A DNA stretch of 64,000 nt from Wolfiporia cocos (GCA_029448655.1 JACCLO010000022.1:1-64000), one strand, 5' to 3'; counted from the first letter of the stretch, positions 1 through 11,929 are shown. Program-made: numbers and translations. Notes: a model not told the origin generated them from the sequence alone.

Positions 1-445
1 GTCTGCTTTCTAGCGAGGTGGCACGTGCCCCAAGTGCCCACATCTGCCAGGGTCTAAAACCAGCTATGACCGGTCCAACTCGATTCACGTTTCATATGGT
101 CCAATCCAAGACATATCGGTTCTATCCAAACCCCATAACCACCCCACATCCACGTCACAACATCACAGAAGCCTCGGACAACGCCCCGATGAGCCCAATG
201 CTGCAAGGCCACCACAAGGCGCTATCGCAACACGAGGTTTGACAAACTCCTGATCTACCAGAGATATATATGGTCGAAGCCACGCAGACCTAAAGTTCAA
301 TCCTTCATCTGGTTGCACTTGGCAGGAGCATTCCTAAAGAACGTCGGAATCACCCATACACGTCAGGAAGCACTCATATAACTTTGACCTGATCACAATT
401 CAGGGATCGGTAAGTACACATGTTCACCGCACATCGCAGATCCCC
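1..445. other. No gene seen; unassigned repeat-like flank
   Basis: I find no convincing coding sequence here. The stretch ends in tcccc (441-445), the target-site duplication of the solo LTR that follows. It is probably older transposon debris, but I cannot assign it to a family. Confidence 0.4.
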
Positions 446-741
446 TGACACAAGCCCAAGACTCACTCTTGTAAGAGGTAAAGCACAAGGGATAGAGGAA
501 AACGCTCTATATGTCGAGTAAGGCTCAAGGTCATAAGCAGACGTGATGATGCACAGTAAGCTCGTTGTCGAGAGGTGATCGGGACTGAGTCCTAGATCAC
601 TTCGAGTACCGGTATATATACATGAGGCTAAGTACCCCCAACACTACACTAAGAACCTCTGGTACTCTAAGTAAACAACCGGGAGACCGGTAATGGTCAC
701 CCCCTAAGCTTGTGATACGGTCGAGTCAAAACTGACTAGCC

Positions 742-2172
742 AGTGGATGCAATCCACCCATCAAGTTGCGACGCGCGGATTGCTAACAATGCCAAACAAT
801 GCCATATTAGGGATCGTACAAGCGCCCAAGCATGACGCAACAGCAGGCTGTTCTAAGTCCATATAATACCCGAATGTGCTTTGTTATATCATATAAAATA
901 TACAACTGCACAACATACAAATTAACTAATCATGAACATGTCCCAAAACAATGAGTACAGCTATTCCATGTGAGAAATGAATGTTTAATCCTGCCCAATT
1001 GGACGACTCAACGCTGCACGCCTGGAGCTGTGGCCCATCACGTGATGAAGGTGTAGTCTTTGTTTGTTTTCTGAATACTTCTCCAACACTTGGCCACTTC
1101 CATAAATTGTTAGGAACTCCCTATACCTCCTACAGACACTTGAACCACAACTATGGATGCTGAAACACAAAAATGCGGCCGCTGCAAACAAGACTTGCCC
1201 TCCACAGACTTTCCTATAAAAACCAGGGGTGTTGGGGCTCATGACGAACCCTTCCACTTTACCAGCATCCTCTCCTATCAGCTTCCCCTGGCTCTCAAGT
1301 GGCCTCTCAAGATCCTGATGAAGGCTGCATGACTGATGTTGATGACCATGTTTAGCTGGGTGACCAGAATGTCCTTGCCACTGCAGAGTGGCATACCTAT
1401 GAGGGAGGTTCAACCCTTGGAAAGCAAAAGTGCTCATGGGGTCTGGAAGAAGACAGTCATGTGGCAGAAGAAGACAGTGGTGAGACAGCAATGGACACGG
1501 CCAGCAGTCCAATCACACAATCAGACAATGTGCTTGATAGTGATTCTGAGAATGAGGTTTATTTTGTGTACACAGAATACTAAAATTATATTGAATCTTA
1601 AGCTTGATGACAAGCTGGAACTGCTCCGTACATGTGCACGTGAGCTACGAGAAGCAGCGGACATAATCAAGGCACAGCTGCCACACCACAATCGTGTATG
1701 GATCAACAGTATGGTTGACCGGAACATTGGAGGGGATGTCAGCCAATTGGTAAAGTATATCCGGCATATGGAATCAACAGGCAGGTGCAGGCGGAATACA
1801 TGGCCCCGGACAGGTGACAGGGAGGCTATCAGGTGCTCCAGAAATACTATGGGTTATCAGCTCCGTGATTGTGCTTCCTTGCAGCCTCACGGCTGAGGCT
1901 TTCCTGGCTCAGCCTTGAGATGCAACAACTGCACTATAAAAGCTATTTCATTCTATTATGCAGTATTTCAAGGCTTTACAGTGTATATGGATACCAAGTA
2001 ATCAAATCATTCACTGTTTTAAGCTGAAAGCAATAGAACGGGCTAGAAAGATGAACTTAAGGCCAGTCCGCCATTGCGTCGCACTTGGGCGCTTGTACGA
2101 TCCCTAATATGGCATTGTTTGGCATTGTTAGCAATCCGCGCGTCGCAACTTGATGGGTGGATTGCATCCACT
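742..2172. mobile_element. Mutator-like (MULE) non-autonomous TIR transposon
   Basis: The ends are an 89-bp perfect terminal inverted repeat, 742-830 and 2084-2172, starting AGTGGATGCAATCCACC. A 9-bp duplication, tgactagcc, flanks it (733-741 and 2173-2181). Long TIRs with a 9-bp duplication are the hallmark of MULEs. At 1431 bp it is far too short for a transposase, so it must be mobilised in trans. It sits inside the solo LTR 446-2447 and is therefore younger than that LTR. The interior carries gene-like sequence, annotated separately. Confidence 0.85.
1153..1896 (+). pseudogene. Gene fragment carried inside the MULE (CxxC motif)
   Basis: An ATG at 1153 opens with MDAETQKCGRCKQDL, a zinc-knuckle-like CxxC start followed by PSTDF. 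This resembles the start of multicopy basidiomycete proteins of unknown function. A further open stretch at 1590-1896 contains a helical segment (ELLRTCARELREAADIIKAQ). The two parts are not in one frame, so this is either a spliced gene or, more likely, a decayed fragment. It could be a captured host gene piece (Pack-MULE style) or the remains of the element's own gene. I do not recognise the function. Confidence 0.35.
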
Positions 2173-2573
2173 TGACTAGCCAATCCCGTTGTAAGTGGTT
2201 AGATGATGACCTAGTGACGCGAGATGGTGTAATGGCGCCTAAGGCGCCAGAACATTGTGGAAGGTTCAAGCAAGTTCTACGGTGCATCACGTGATTGCTC
2301 TAGGTTAAACGGAGCCAAACAAGTAAGGTTCGGCCTTGTGGCACGAGCGCTAAACTGTGGCCCTAATTCCCACGTAGTGTGGCGGACTCGTACAAGTGGT
2401 CCTAAAAATAAGGGGAAAATGGTAATAAATCAGGAAAAACTGTGACATCCCCAGACAATACCACACACGTTCTAGACCACAGAAACCCTCGACAAAGATC
2501 TAGCAGAGTCTACTAGCTTTGGTCCACTACCTAGTCACCGCATAGCCATCACGGGTATGCGAGACACATAGTC

Positions 2574-2966
2574 TGACACGGAAACCTCCGTGCCCACCGC
2601 TGTGCGGGGAACCCCTATCCTATACCCTATAATCTGCCCTGATAGCCACCCACCCTCCAAAGGCAGAGAACAAGAAGGCCGTCGTCATCGGACGACGCCG
2701 CTTGACCCAGACCAGCAAGTATAAGAGGTAGAGTATGAGGCGCAATGAATAGGACCGAGGCAGGCGCACGCAGCAAGCAACCAAAAGAGGTGACCAGGGG
2801 ATGCGCCCCCTAGGCCTAGAATACTAATTCTGAGGTGCAACCTCGGACGTATGCTAGTATATATACATCACGGCGCATGTAACTACCACTTGTTGTCTAC
2901 CCTAAAGCGACGGTCCGTGCGCGGCGTAGCTACCGTGCCGTAACGTAGCAAACGTAAGATCATATC
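2574..2966 (-). repeat. Partial LTR remnant
   Basis: It begins tgacacgg (the reverse complement of an LTR 3' end) and has the usual minus-strand TATA (tatatatacat, about 2859-2869) and the adjoining ctgaggt...acctcgg imperfect palindrome seen in sister LTRs. Its U3 end is missing: at 2967 another LTR-like sequence begins. 2453-2573 holds nothing I recognise. Confidence 0.5.
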
Positions 2967-4091
2967 TGTCACAAGAAAGTACGTTTCCCCTTATTACCTA
3001 GATTACATGGTGTCTCCCCTAGAATACGGGCTATTCGGGCGCCCCCTTAAAGCCCTTAAGGCTTCTAGCCACCCTCGTGCCCATTACTGGACACGTAGGG
3101 CCTTAGATACTGACCCAGAGACTCACTTGTATGTGTCTTTTGTGGACGGTTAGTAAATCAAGCGATGTAACTGTGCAGCAGTAGATAGAAGAGCTAATGC
3201 AGCGTGGTAGAGCAATGAATTGTTCTAAGGCCGTAAGCCTTAGAGGAGCAGCTTATATACACATGTAGGAGCCGTTCAGATAAGCATGCCCTGAAGTAAC
3301 GGGCCTGTGCGCACCAGCGGTAATGCTGTGCGCTTACAGTGGAGAGAGTCACATTATCTAACTATAAGTCATTTGACGTGTGAGTCATAGGCCGATCGGT
3401 ATATACGACGGGCCGCTGACGAGAATGTTATGAGTCACTATTCTAGGACCTTCGAGAGGATTCGAGAAGAGCGACACTTCGTGGTTAAGGTTTCTAACTA
3501 CGTTGAATAGGACTTGTCGTAAGACAAGTCGGAGAAAATTGATATAAATTTGGGAAAAATTAGGTAAATGCCTAGAAAACTGTGACAGATACACGGCCAA
3601 TAGGTAGGCATGTGATCACGATGCGTAGACAGGTGACCGTGTAGCGGCACCTGATCTACAATGACTAGCGCCCAGCACCTGACAAGGTGTCTGGGGGCAT
3701 ATGAGTTCACAAGGTCCCATTACTGGGGCCTTGGCTACCATCATATCAGCCAGGCTTGATGCCAGGCTATGACCCAGCTTATGACCCAGTCCCCGTGCAG
3801 CCATTAGGGTGCACAGACCATGACTTCAGGGCCGGTGGTCACAGAGTAGTTACCTGGTCCTTCATGTATATAAGCCTTTGTCTGAAGTCGCTAGGACCTC
3901 AGACTATTGATAGTCATTTGGGCCTAAGCTGGCCCCTTGACCTCTATGCTGGTGATGCCCACCTCTGCTTCTTAGTTAGTACCTCAGAAGGCGACCTCTG
4001 CTCAACGACGAGCATGTCCTTGAGTTCTACCCCTATGCGACTAGCTAGGGGTATGTAAGGGCTTCCCTCACCTTCAGTGAGTCTTGTGTCA
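2967..4091 (+). repeat. LTR-like sequence interrupted by a nested solo LTR
   Basis: It starts TGTCACAAGAAAG, the same start as the LTR at 10013, has a TATA-like catgtatataagcc near 3864, and ends cttgtgtca at 4091. The LTR 3111-3587 is nested in it. The flanking pentamers (atatc on the left, gacag on the right) do not match, so the right boundary may belong to a recombinant or truncated element. Confidence 0.5.
3111..3587 (-). repeat. Solo LTR with TSD gatac
   Basis: 477 bp, ending (plus strand) in actgtgaca and flanked by the perfect 5-bp duplication gatac (3106-3110, 3588-3592). Its left end reads tgaccc instead of tgacac, one substitution in the terminal motif. It is inserted in the LTR-like sequence 2967-4091. 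Confidence 0.8.
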
Positions 4092-4155
4092 GACAGATGC
4101 CATCGGGTAGCGCTCGTAGATGCCGGCTTTGACGGTTTGTAAGGGGTCAGCTCCG

Positions 4156-4765
4156 CGTCACAAGAATTTCCTAGTTTCCTACTATTTTCTACTATTTCTC
4201 CGGTATTTCCACCAATTTATCTCGACTTTCTACACCTCTACACCAATAAGTAGCTTATCTGGTTCGTAACATTAGCGTTACATACAAGCCGAATGATGGC
4301 CACGTTATCAGGCCTCACGCGTGGTTATCTTATTTACCATCAAAGTCACATGTCTAGTTACAGCCAATCGGACATTCTCGTCCGTAGCAGTCAGCTCTTA
4401 CACGTCAGCGGACCGGGCTATGGTCACGCCCTTGGTTACCAATGACAATGCGCACTATACGCTATTCGCGTGGCTGCTGCCGCCTTTCTATATCCCGGTA
4501 TTGATCGCTGTATCCCTTTAATACGTATTACTCAGTACTTAGGTCTCTGGGGACTTGGACATACGAACACGGACATTAGTATCATCTAATAAGACTGTTA
4601 GGGGTCATATATTTCATGTATATATACTGGACTTGCTGAACGCTATTGCCTCATTTCTACTCATCGCATTCATACTACGAGTTAACGACTCATCGTATCC
4701 TGCTCGATTACTCTCTTATCTCGCAACCTCAAGCAAACATAACAAGCGAGTATTGTCTTGTGTCG
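4156..4765 (+). repeat. Solo LTR with mutated termini, TSD ctccg
   Basis: 610 bp, related to the LTRs at 7000-7646, 41721-42255 and 45560-46178. Both terminal dinucleotides are mutated (CG instead of TG at the start, CG instead of CA at the end), yet the duplication ctccg is perfect (4151-4155, 4766-4770). TATA-like catgtatatata lies near 4616. It interrupts the GC-rich satellite that resumes at 4766. Confidence 0.75.
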
Positions 4766-6831
4766 CTCCGAGCGCTTGTAAGGCTCCAGACGCTCGTGAG
4801 GGTCCCCTTCCGGGGCTTGTGTGGGCCGGCTTCAAGGGCCCGTGAGGCTTTGACAGTTTGTAAGGGTCGGCTTTGACGGCTCGTATCGGCTTCGAAGGCC
4901 GACTTTAGGGCGGGTCAAGCCCGAGCAGGTTGGCTTGAAGCACCCCTGAGGTTGGCTTGAAGCCCCCCCCCCCCCCTCCGAGGTCGGCTTTGAGCGCTCG
5001 TAAGGCTTCGAGGGTTTGTGTGGGTCAGCTTAAAGCGCCTGTGTGGCCGGCTCAAAGCGCTCGTAACGTCAGCTCAAAGCGCTCGCAAGGCCAGCCTGAA
5101 GCGCTCGTGATGCTTCAACCGTCTCTAAGGGTCGGCTTTGAGTGCTTGTGTGGGTCGGCTTCAAGCGCTCGTAAGGCCGGCTTTGAGCGCCAGCAATGTT
5201 GGCTTCGAGTGCTGGTGTCACGCCTTTGCAAATTTTTTGTTTTGGCGAATAACGCCTTGACCACGGGCCGTCAGCCTGTGGGACTTGTACTGTCGGACTC
5301 GCCCCGTCAAGGGCTTCCAGACGGATATAATCCCATATTGGGCGCTCGTATTACATAAGCGATGGGTGGTCACCTGAGACAGCTACCTAATTGGGGCATG
5401 CCACGCTTTAGGTGCCCCTGTGACCATGATGGCCATGCGGTGTCTTGTTGGGGTCAATAGGCGGTGCGTTTTGTATTATCCAGCTTGTATGGATCGGCTT
5501 TAAGGGTTTGCAAGGTTGGCCTCGGGCGCTCGCGACGCTTCAAGGGTTTGAAAGGGCCTCCTTGGAGGGCTTGTAAGGGCCAGCCTCAAGGGCTTGTAAG
5601 GCTCCGAGGGTTTGTATGGGTCGGCTCTGAGCACGAGTGTGCGCCACAGAGCGGTGAGGGTACGTTAAAAGTTGTGCAGAACCTTAGCCTCTTGACTTCA
5701 GCTCGTGCCACCAGTACCATCGGGTAGCCCCCATCGACCACTTTCAGATGACGGTGCATGTGGGTTGGGTGCCCCGATTACATAAGCAACGGGTTGTGGC
5801 CGCCGTCCGCTTCCTAATGAGGTGGAACGCAAAATAAGCGCCCGTGGGCGCCCATATGGTGTTGGACTTCAGGCGTTTGTAAGGATCGGCTTCAAGGGCT
5901 TGTATGGGCCCGCTCCAAGTGCTTGCATGGGCCGGCTTGAAGCGCTGGTAAGGCTTTGAAGGTTTGTATGGGTTGACTTGAAGTGCCTGTGTGGTCGGTC
6001 AGAAGCGCTCGTAAGGTCAGGTAGAAGCGCTTGCAAGGTCAGGTAGAAGCGCTTGCAAGGTCGGCTTGGAGCACTCGCGTGTGCCACAGAGCGGCGAGGG
6101 TACATTAAAAGTCGTGCAGAACCTTAGCCTCTTGGCTTCAGCCCACGCCGTCAGCACCGTCGGGTAGCCCTCATCGACCACTTTCAGACGAGGGTGCATG
6201 TGGGTTGGGTGCCCCGATTACATAAGCAACGGGTTGTGGCCACCATCCGCTTCCTAATGAGGTGAGACGCAAAATAAGCGCCCGTGGGCGCCCATATGGT
6301 GTTGGACTTCAGGCGTTTGTAAGGGTCGGCTTCAAGGGCTTGCATGGGCCGGCTTCAAACACTTGTAAGGCTTTGAGGGTTTGCATGTGTCACACGCCAG
6401 TTTCAAGCCTTTAGGCACAGTACCTTTTCCAATCATCCCAAGCCCTGCTACATGGATCACACCTCATACACGTACCACCTCGTCTGAACGCACCACGACC
6501 ACTAGACTCACGGCTAGGACCAAGTCCACCCAACCAACCGAACCCCATGCCTCCCGTCTCCACGGACTACAGCCATTACCGGCTACACGGTCATTACCAA
6601 CCACAGACTACACACCATTACTGGCACGAACTATATACGATACGGACTGGCCCACGAAAGGCCTTAAACTCCACAGCGCCCAGGTCTACGAGGAACACCG
6701 ACCTCGGGCAGCCCTTGTACGACCGAAAACCCTAGCAGTCACAAGGCGCTACGTACCGATCGCAGCCGATCACGCTCGATCGCCCTACATCATGCACGGA
6801 CCGTATTGGCCAGTCCACGTTTCCAGCTAAC
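4766..6831. repeat. Higher-order satellite array, block 1
   Basis: Many imperfect copies of a short unit of the form GGTCGGCTTGAAGCGCTCGT (about 20-40 bp spacing) fill 4766-5230, 5480-5640, 5870-6090 and 6300-6390. They alternate with a longer conserved segment (gccacagagcgg... through cccatatggtgttgg, about 240 bp) seen at 5643-5870 and 6072-6310. Open frames here come from repeat periodicity; none looks like a gene. A poly-C run is at 4966-4977. About 5640-6790 is duplicated at 8860-10012. Confidence 0.75.
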
Positions 6832-6999
6832 GCCACTTCTCAGTACCGATCCCTTGGGAACCTGGACCGCAGACGCCCCGATCATGGACTTAGAACCCCG
6901 CCATTACTGGCGAACCTCCGATCGACGAGAACCACCAACTCGGGCCTGATCCGCTGGGTCGCTATGGACATCACTGCTCCGGTGTCATTAACGGCTTAG

Positions 7000-7646
7000 T
7001 GACACAAGACTACTCACTTATGTTATAAGCGTTGAGGTTTGCTGGTTAGGCGTAAGCTTTGAAGGTTGTCGGTAGACAAGAACTTGTTAAGCGAGTAGAG
7101 CAGGGCGCGATGAGTTGTTGACTCGAAGTGCAGATGCAATGAATAGAATCTGAGGTGTTAACGCTCAGATATCGTAGTATATATACATGTTATATAAGAC
7201 CCCTAACAGTCTTATTACCTAATCTAATTACCCCAATACGGAGGACAGGTCCTCAGATACCTAAGTACTTAGTAATTACAAGTAAATACATATACCGATC
7301 AATACCGGGATATAGGTATGCGGCGTAGGCCGCGCGAATAGCGAATAGTGCGCAATCATTAGTCAGTTGGAGGCGTGACCAAACGCCGGTCCGCTGATCT
7401 AATGTGAGTGACGTTGTACGGACGAGATGTCCGATTGGCTACAAGAATAGACATGTGACTTTATGGGAACTTCTGTAGATTAGATACCGTCGTTACGGGA
7501 GATAAGACGGCCATCATTCGGCTTGTATGTAACGAATAGTTATAAACCGTTACCAACCAGTTAAGCCTTGGTTATAGGTATAAACCGTAGATAAATTCGT
7601 AGAAATATGGGAAAAATAGTATTAATACTAGGAAAATCTTGTGACA
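7000..7646 (-). repeat. Solo LTR with TSD cttag
   Basis: 647 bp, plus-strand boundaries tgacacaag...cttgtgaca, perfect 5-bp duplication cttag at 6995-6999 and 7647-7651. The minus-strand TATA is near 7179-7190. Same family as 4156-4765 and 45560-46178. Confidence 0.85.
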
Positions 7647-7651
7647 CTTAG

Positions 7652-8705
7652 TCACTCCACACCTACGGGCAACGTAGCTTGGACCCATCACACTGCGCCT
7701 ACTGCCCTTACCGGTGTCGGTCAAAAAAAAAATGCTCGGTTTCACCGGGTGTTAAAATTGCACCGGGCTATTCGAGTTGTTGTTCGTGGGGTCGATTTGG
7801 GTAGTTCCACAAGTGGGGAGACAAGGAGGATGGCTAAAGAGTGCAGCAGAATATTTGGTAGGAGTGACCAGATTACTTCAGGAGAAAGTTGACTTTAGTC
7901 TTGTAGAACTTGTGCCTCGTGCACTGCCTGTCCGGTAGGCATTCCAGGGAGACACTTCAGTCGTCTGAACTTCAGCTGGGTAACTTGATTCTCTGATTCT
8001 TTTTTTTTCTGAGGCCACTGGGGCCAATATATATACAGGAAAAATGGGGGACTAAAATATTGGTGGATAGGTACCCTAGTATTTTTCCCGAGCAAATTCA
8101 TAGGGTTTTGAGTCATGTAGAGCGATGAAACGCTATCGTATGGTTTGTTCAGAGCGGATAGGCAATTTTCTGAAACACGATCGTAGTGGGAGAAAGTATA
8201 AGAGATGAAACAGGGCATAAAAATACCGTAAAACATTTTTAAAGAGGGGCCGGGGTTGCACCTGGTCTTGGATAAATTTGTGGATATACGTTGAAGTATT
8301 TTGGGTCTAATGTAAATTTATGGGGGCGCGCTGCCCATGTTTGGGGGTCAGAGAGGTTGCGGGATGGAGAGGTGACAAGGATTAGCGCCGTCACGTGACT
8401 TGATTGGTGCTGTGGCTGAGCTTCCCAGATAGGTACTCCAAGCTTCCAGAGGCCATCCCGGGAGATCCGCTTGGTGGATTGTGATGATTAGGGTACGTAT
8501 AGATTCCCCTAACCTTGTAGTATTTTATTCTGACGTTATTCCCATGTGAAACAGTTTATTGGTCGGACACCGGCCACGCAGCATAACATGTACAAATAGT
8601 GTAGAGTTTATATAAACGCCAGACAGTCTTGAGCAAACCTCAGACTTGTCTTGGCCTCTTCAGCCTTAGATGCCCTAGACCAGGAAGGTGCCTTTGAGCG
8701 AGGCC
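7652..8705. other. About 1 kb with no recognisable gene
   Basis: This is flanking sequence of the solo LTR and the second satellite block. Poly-A (7726-7734) and poly-T (8000-8008) tracts and short open frames are present, but I recognise no domain, splice structure or repeat boundary. Confidence 0.4.
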
Positions 8706-10012
8706 CCTTCCCCCAGGTGTGTGTCTTAGGTTGTAGCGTGTGTCAGCATATGGATTGGCTCGAAGCGCCTACGTGGTCGGCCAGAAGCGCTTGTAAGGTC
8801 GGGTAGAAGCGCTCACACAGCCGGCTCGAAGCGCACGTGCGGTTGGCTTGGAGCGCTCGCGTGCGCCACAAAGTGGCGAGGGTACATTAAAAGTTGTGCA
8901 GAACCTTAGCCTCTTGGCTTCAGCCCACGCCGTCAGCACCGTCGGGTAGCCCTCGTCGACCACTTTCAGACGAGGGTGCATGTGGGTTGGGTGCCCCGAT
9001 TACATAAGCAACGGGTTGTGGCCGCCGTCCGCTTCCTAATGAGGTGGAACGCAAAATAAGCGCCCGTGGGCGCCCATATGGTGTTGGACTTCAGGCGTTT
9101 GTAAGGATCGGCTTCAGGGGCTTGTATGGGCCCGCTCCAAGTGCTTGCATGGGCCGGCTTGAAGCGCTGGTGAGGCTTTGAAGGTTTGTATGGGTTGACT
9201 TGAAGTGCCTGTGTGGTCGGTCAGAAGCGCTCGTAAGGTCAGGTAGAAGCGCTTGCAAGGTCAGGTAGAAGCGCTTGCAAGGTCGGCTTGGAGCACTCGC
9301 ATGTGCCACAGAGCGGCGAGGGTACATTAAAAGTCGTGCAGAACCTTAGCCTCTTGGCTTCAGCCCACGCCGTCAGCACCGTCGGGTAGCCCTCGTCGAC
9401 CACTTTCAGACGAGGGTGCATGTGGGTTGGGTGCCCCGATTACATAAGCAACGGGTTGTGGCCGCCGTCCGCTTCCTAATGAGGTAGGATGCGAAATAAG
9501 CGCCCGTGGGCGCCCATATGGTGTTGGACTTCAGGCGTTTGTAAGGGTCGGCTTCAAGGGCTTGCATGGGCCGGCTTCAAACACTTGTAAGGCTTTGAGG
9601 GTTTGCATGTGTCACACGCCAGTTTCAAGCCTTTAGGCACAGTACCTTTTCCAATCATCCCAAGCCCTGCTACATGGATCACACCTCATACACGTACCAC
9701 CTCGTCTGAACGCACCACGACCACTAGACTCACGGCTAGGACCAAGTCCACCCAACCAACCGAACCCCATGCCTCCCGTCTCCACGGACTACAGCCATTA
9801 CCGGCTACACGGTCATTACCAACCACAGACTACACACCATTACTGGCACGAACTATATACGATACAGACTGGCCCATGAAAGGCCTTAAACTCCACAGCG
9901 CCCAGGTCTACGAGGAACACCGACCTCGGGCAGCCCTTGTACGACCGAAAACCCTAGCAGTCACAAGGCGCTACGTACCGATCGCAGCCGATCACGCTCG
10001 ATCGCCCTACAT
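8706..10012. repeat. Higher-order satellite array, block 2 (copy of block 1)
   Basis: About 8860-10012 repeats about 5640-6791 with few differences, including the stretch of short CGGACTACAGCC-like sequence near the end. Within the block the ~240-bp segment occurs at 8865-9100 and 9303-9530, about 438 bp apart, the same spacing as in block 1. This is a segmental duplication of a higher-order repeat, separated from block 1 by the solo LTR and the unassigned kilobase. Confidence 0.75.
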
Positions 10013-10402
10013 TGTCACAAGAAAGTGAGTATCAACCTTTTCCCTCCTGAATACATGGACTATCCCTACGATATGGGTCCAAGGGTCCCCTTACAAAGCC
10101 CTAAAGGCTTAGCGCCAGCCAGCGCATCCATTACTGGGCATGTCAGACTTGTGTAGCATGCTGAAGGATAGCACGTGACCACGACGCATAGGCAGGTGAC
10201 CGCGAATAGCGCACCTGACCATACGATCACAACACCGCGTCTCTGATGCCTTGTCAATGACTCATCGGCGGCCGCCATTACTGGCCGGCCGCTTACATAA
10301 CCATCACGACATTCCTAGCAACACCGATGGGGGTGCGCATGGACCTTTTTGTCAGGGCAGGTAGTTACTGAGTAGTTACCTTGCCCCTCATGTATATATG
10401 TC

Positions 10403-11442
10403 TGACACAGACTTACTCTGTTGTCATGCGCCTATCTGACACAGACTCACTTCTGGGTCTACGGCCTATTGAGACATACCAGCACCGCTGGCAAGCACGG
10501 GGTACGGTGTCCTGAGTGTCGCGTACGATACTGCCTCAGAGACGGGACCACAGACAAGCACGGGGATATAGGGCAGAGGTCCTCGACCGTTGGTCGGCCT
10601 AGGAAGCACGCAGAGGAGAGGTTGAGTATGAGGGACACGCCCCAACGCTACAATAACTGTTCTGAGGCTAATCCTCAGAACGCAACAGACTATATACATG
10701 TGTGACAACACTGCCGCTAAGGCCACCCTAAAGGTGGCCCCTACGCTACGCGATAATCACCAAACGCTGGTAGATACGATAGAGGCTGTGTACATGTACG
10801 CTAATCTATAAGTCAGGTGACCATAGGGTAGATCATGTGATAGGGAGACGTAGATACGTGAGTTCGACCCCGGCGTATGGCAATAATAGGGTCATGGGAT
10901 TTAACCGTGACACTATCCCCTAAGTCCTATGGTTCGCCCTAATTGCGCAAGTCGAGGTCGTTGAGTAGAGGTCAACCACAGACAAGCGAGGGTATAAGAC
11001 AAGAGGCTGTGTCGCAGACGCAGACAAGGTAGAGATGATGATATGAGCCTGGGGGCACACGCGCCCCAAGACAGTTTAATTGGACTGAGGTTGTAAGACC
11101 TCAGTCATGGTATATATATACATGGGGAGCGTACACTACTAACGTTGAGACCCGCCCTAAAGGCATGGTCTGTGCACGCTATATGAAATACCCCTATGTA
11201 TCTAGAACGTTTGCATAAGTCATATGATATGGGCATAGCGATCATGTGCATAGGGTTATGTAAGTAGGTGGCGGTGCCAGGCGCTAACTACGTCCATTGA
11301 TATCTAATCTAATCTACTTAAGTCACGTGACTCACTGGCTAGGTGGACGTGGCTAAGGGGAAATCGCCGCTAGGGGAGCGGTTCAGGCTGTTGGTTTGAG
11401 CCCGGGAGGGGGCGTAAATTGAGGCCTAAGAAAACCGTGACA
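10403..11442 (-). repeat. Solo LTR (about 559 bp net) with TSD atgtc
   Basis: Boundaries tgacacagactt...aaccgtgaca, perfect duplication atgtc at 10398-10402 and 11443-11447. It is interrupted by the LTR 10437-10912 plus one duplicated pentamer. The minus-strand TATA (tatatatatacatg) is near 11111-11124. Confidence 0.8.
10437..10912 (-). repeat. Solo LTR with TSD ctatc
   Basis: 476 bp, boundaries tgacacagactc...aaccgtgaca, perfect duplication ctatc at 10432-10436 and 10913-10917. It is the innermost of a three-level nest (10013 > 10403 > 10437), which gives the relative age order. Confidence 0.85.
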
Positions 11443-11514
11443 ATGTCATAGTGCTGGGGCATTAGGCCCTCAGAACTAAGATTCTCATCGTTGGGGTTAG
11501 GCCCCTCGACAAAC

Positions 11515-11808
11515 TTACCTTCTGAGTGCCTCCCCTGCCTCGTCTTCCTCGACTGAGGGCTTGCCTCTGGAATACCATGCACTTGGGTCAACACCTCTTC
11601 GCCTATGCCAAATCAAGGCTACGCCTAGGGGTTTAGAGAGCATAGTGGGTGAGTCTTGTCTTGTGATACCTTTGCCTTTGTAATCAGCCTTGGCAGGCTT
11701 CGACGTGCTTTTTTCGGTGGTCTTGGCAGACCCCGACGACTCCTTCTTCTTTTTGTCCTCAAAGATCTTGCCTTTGAGCTTGTCCTGGGTATTGCCTCTT
11801 ATACACAC
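11515..11808 (-). pseudogene. Degenerate Gag C-terminal fragment
   Basis: The minus-strand reading contains DKLKGKIFEDKKKKESSGSA followed by a lysine/serine-rich stretch. It matches in position and composition the segment of Gag in the full-length elements that reads DKIKGSIFEKAGKKDSAPAE. It is diverged, so it comes from a different, older Ty3/gypsy family. No zinc knuckle follows: the rest is cut off on one side by the inverted-repeat end at 11811. Confidence 0.5.
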
Positions 11809-11810
11809 CT

Positions 11811-11905
11811 TTCAGTGACAGTAGATGACGGTTCAGGTCAACCGGCTTGTACCAACCCCTAACGGTTCAGGTCAGCCGGTTGTTGGCCCATGCCCTAACC
11901 GTTAG
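11811..11905. repeat. Terminal-inverted-repeat-like end
   Basis: The sequence from ttcagtgacag through the two ggttcaggtca-containing units is matched in reverse complement at about 41630-41720 (plus strand ...cgctgaa at 41720). It probably marks the end of a large DNA transposon whose subterminal array follows immediately. See the findings for the orientation problem. Confidence 0.6.
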
Positions 11906-11929
11906 GTCTACTGTTGGGTGGGCCCATGT

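Larger units (their letters stand above)
446..2447 (-). repeat. Solo LTR (562 bp) split by a Mutator-like MITE
   Basis: On the minus strand this begins TGTCACAG and ends TGTGTCA, the terminal pattern shared by most LTRs in the window. The 5-bp duplication tcccc lies on both sides (441-445 and 2448-2452). After removing the MITE (742-2172) and one copy of its 9-bp duplication, 562 bp remain. A TATA-like tatatatacatg (minus-strand promoter) is near 612-623. No internal region or second LTR adjoins it, so it is a solo LTR. Confidence 0.85.
10013..11520 (+). repeat. LTR remnant with two nested younger LTRs
   Basis: It starts TGTCACAAGAAAG at 10013, like 2967. A TATA-like catgtatatatg is at 10389-10400, where the LTR 10403-11442 is inserted. 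The sequence resumes at 11448 (atagtgctgggg...) and fades near 11520 into Gag-like coding sequence, so its own 3' end is not clear. Confidence 0.5.
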
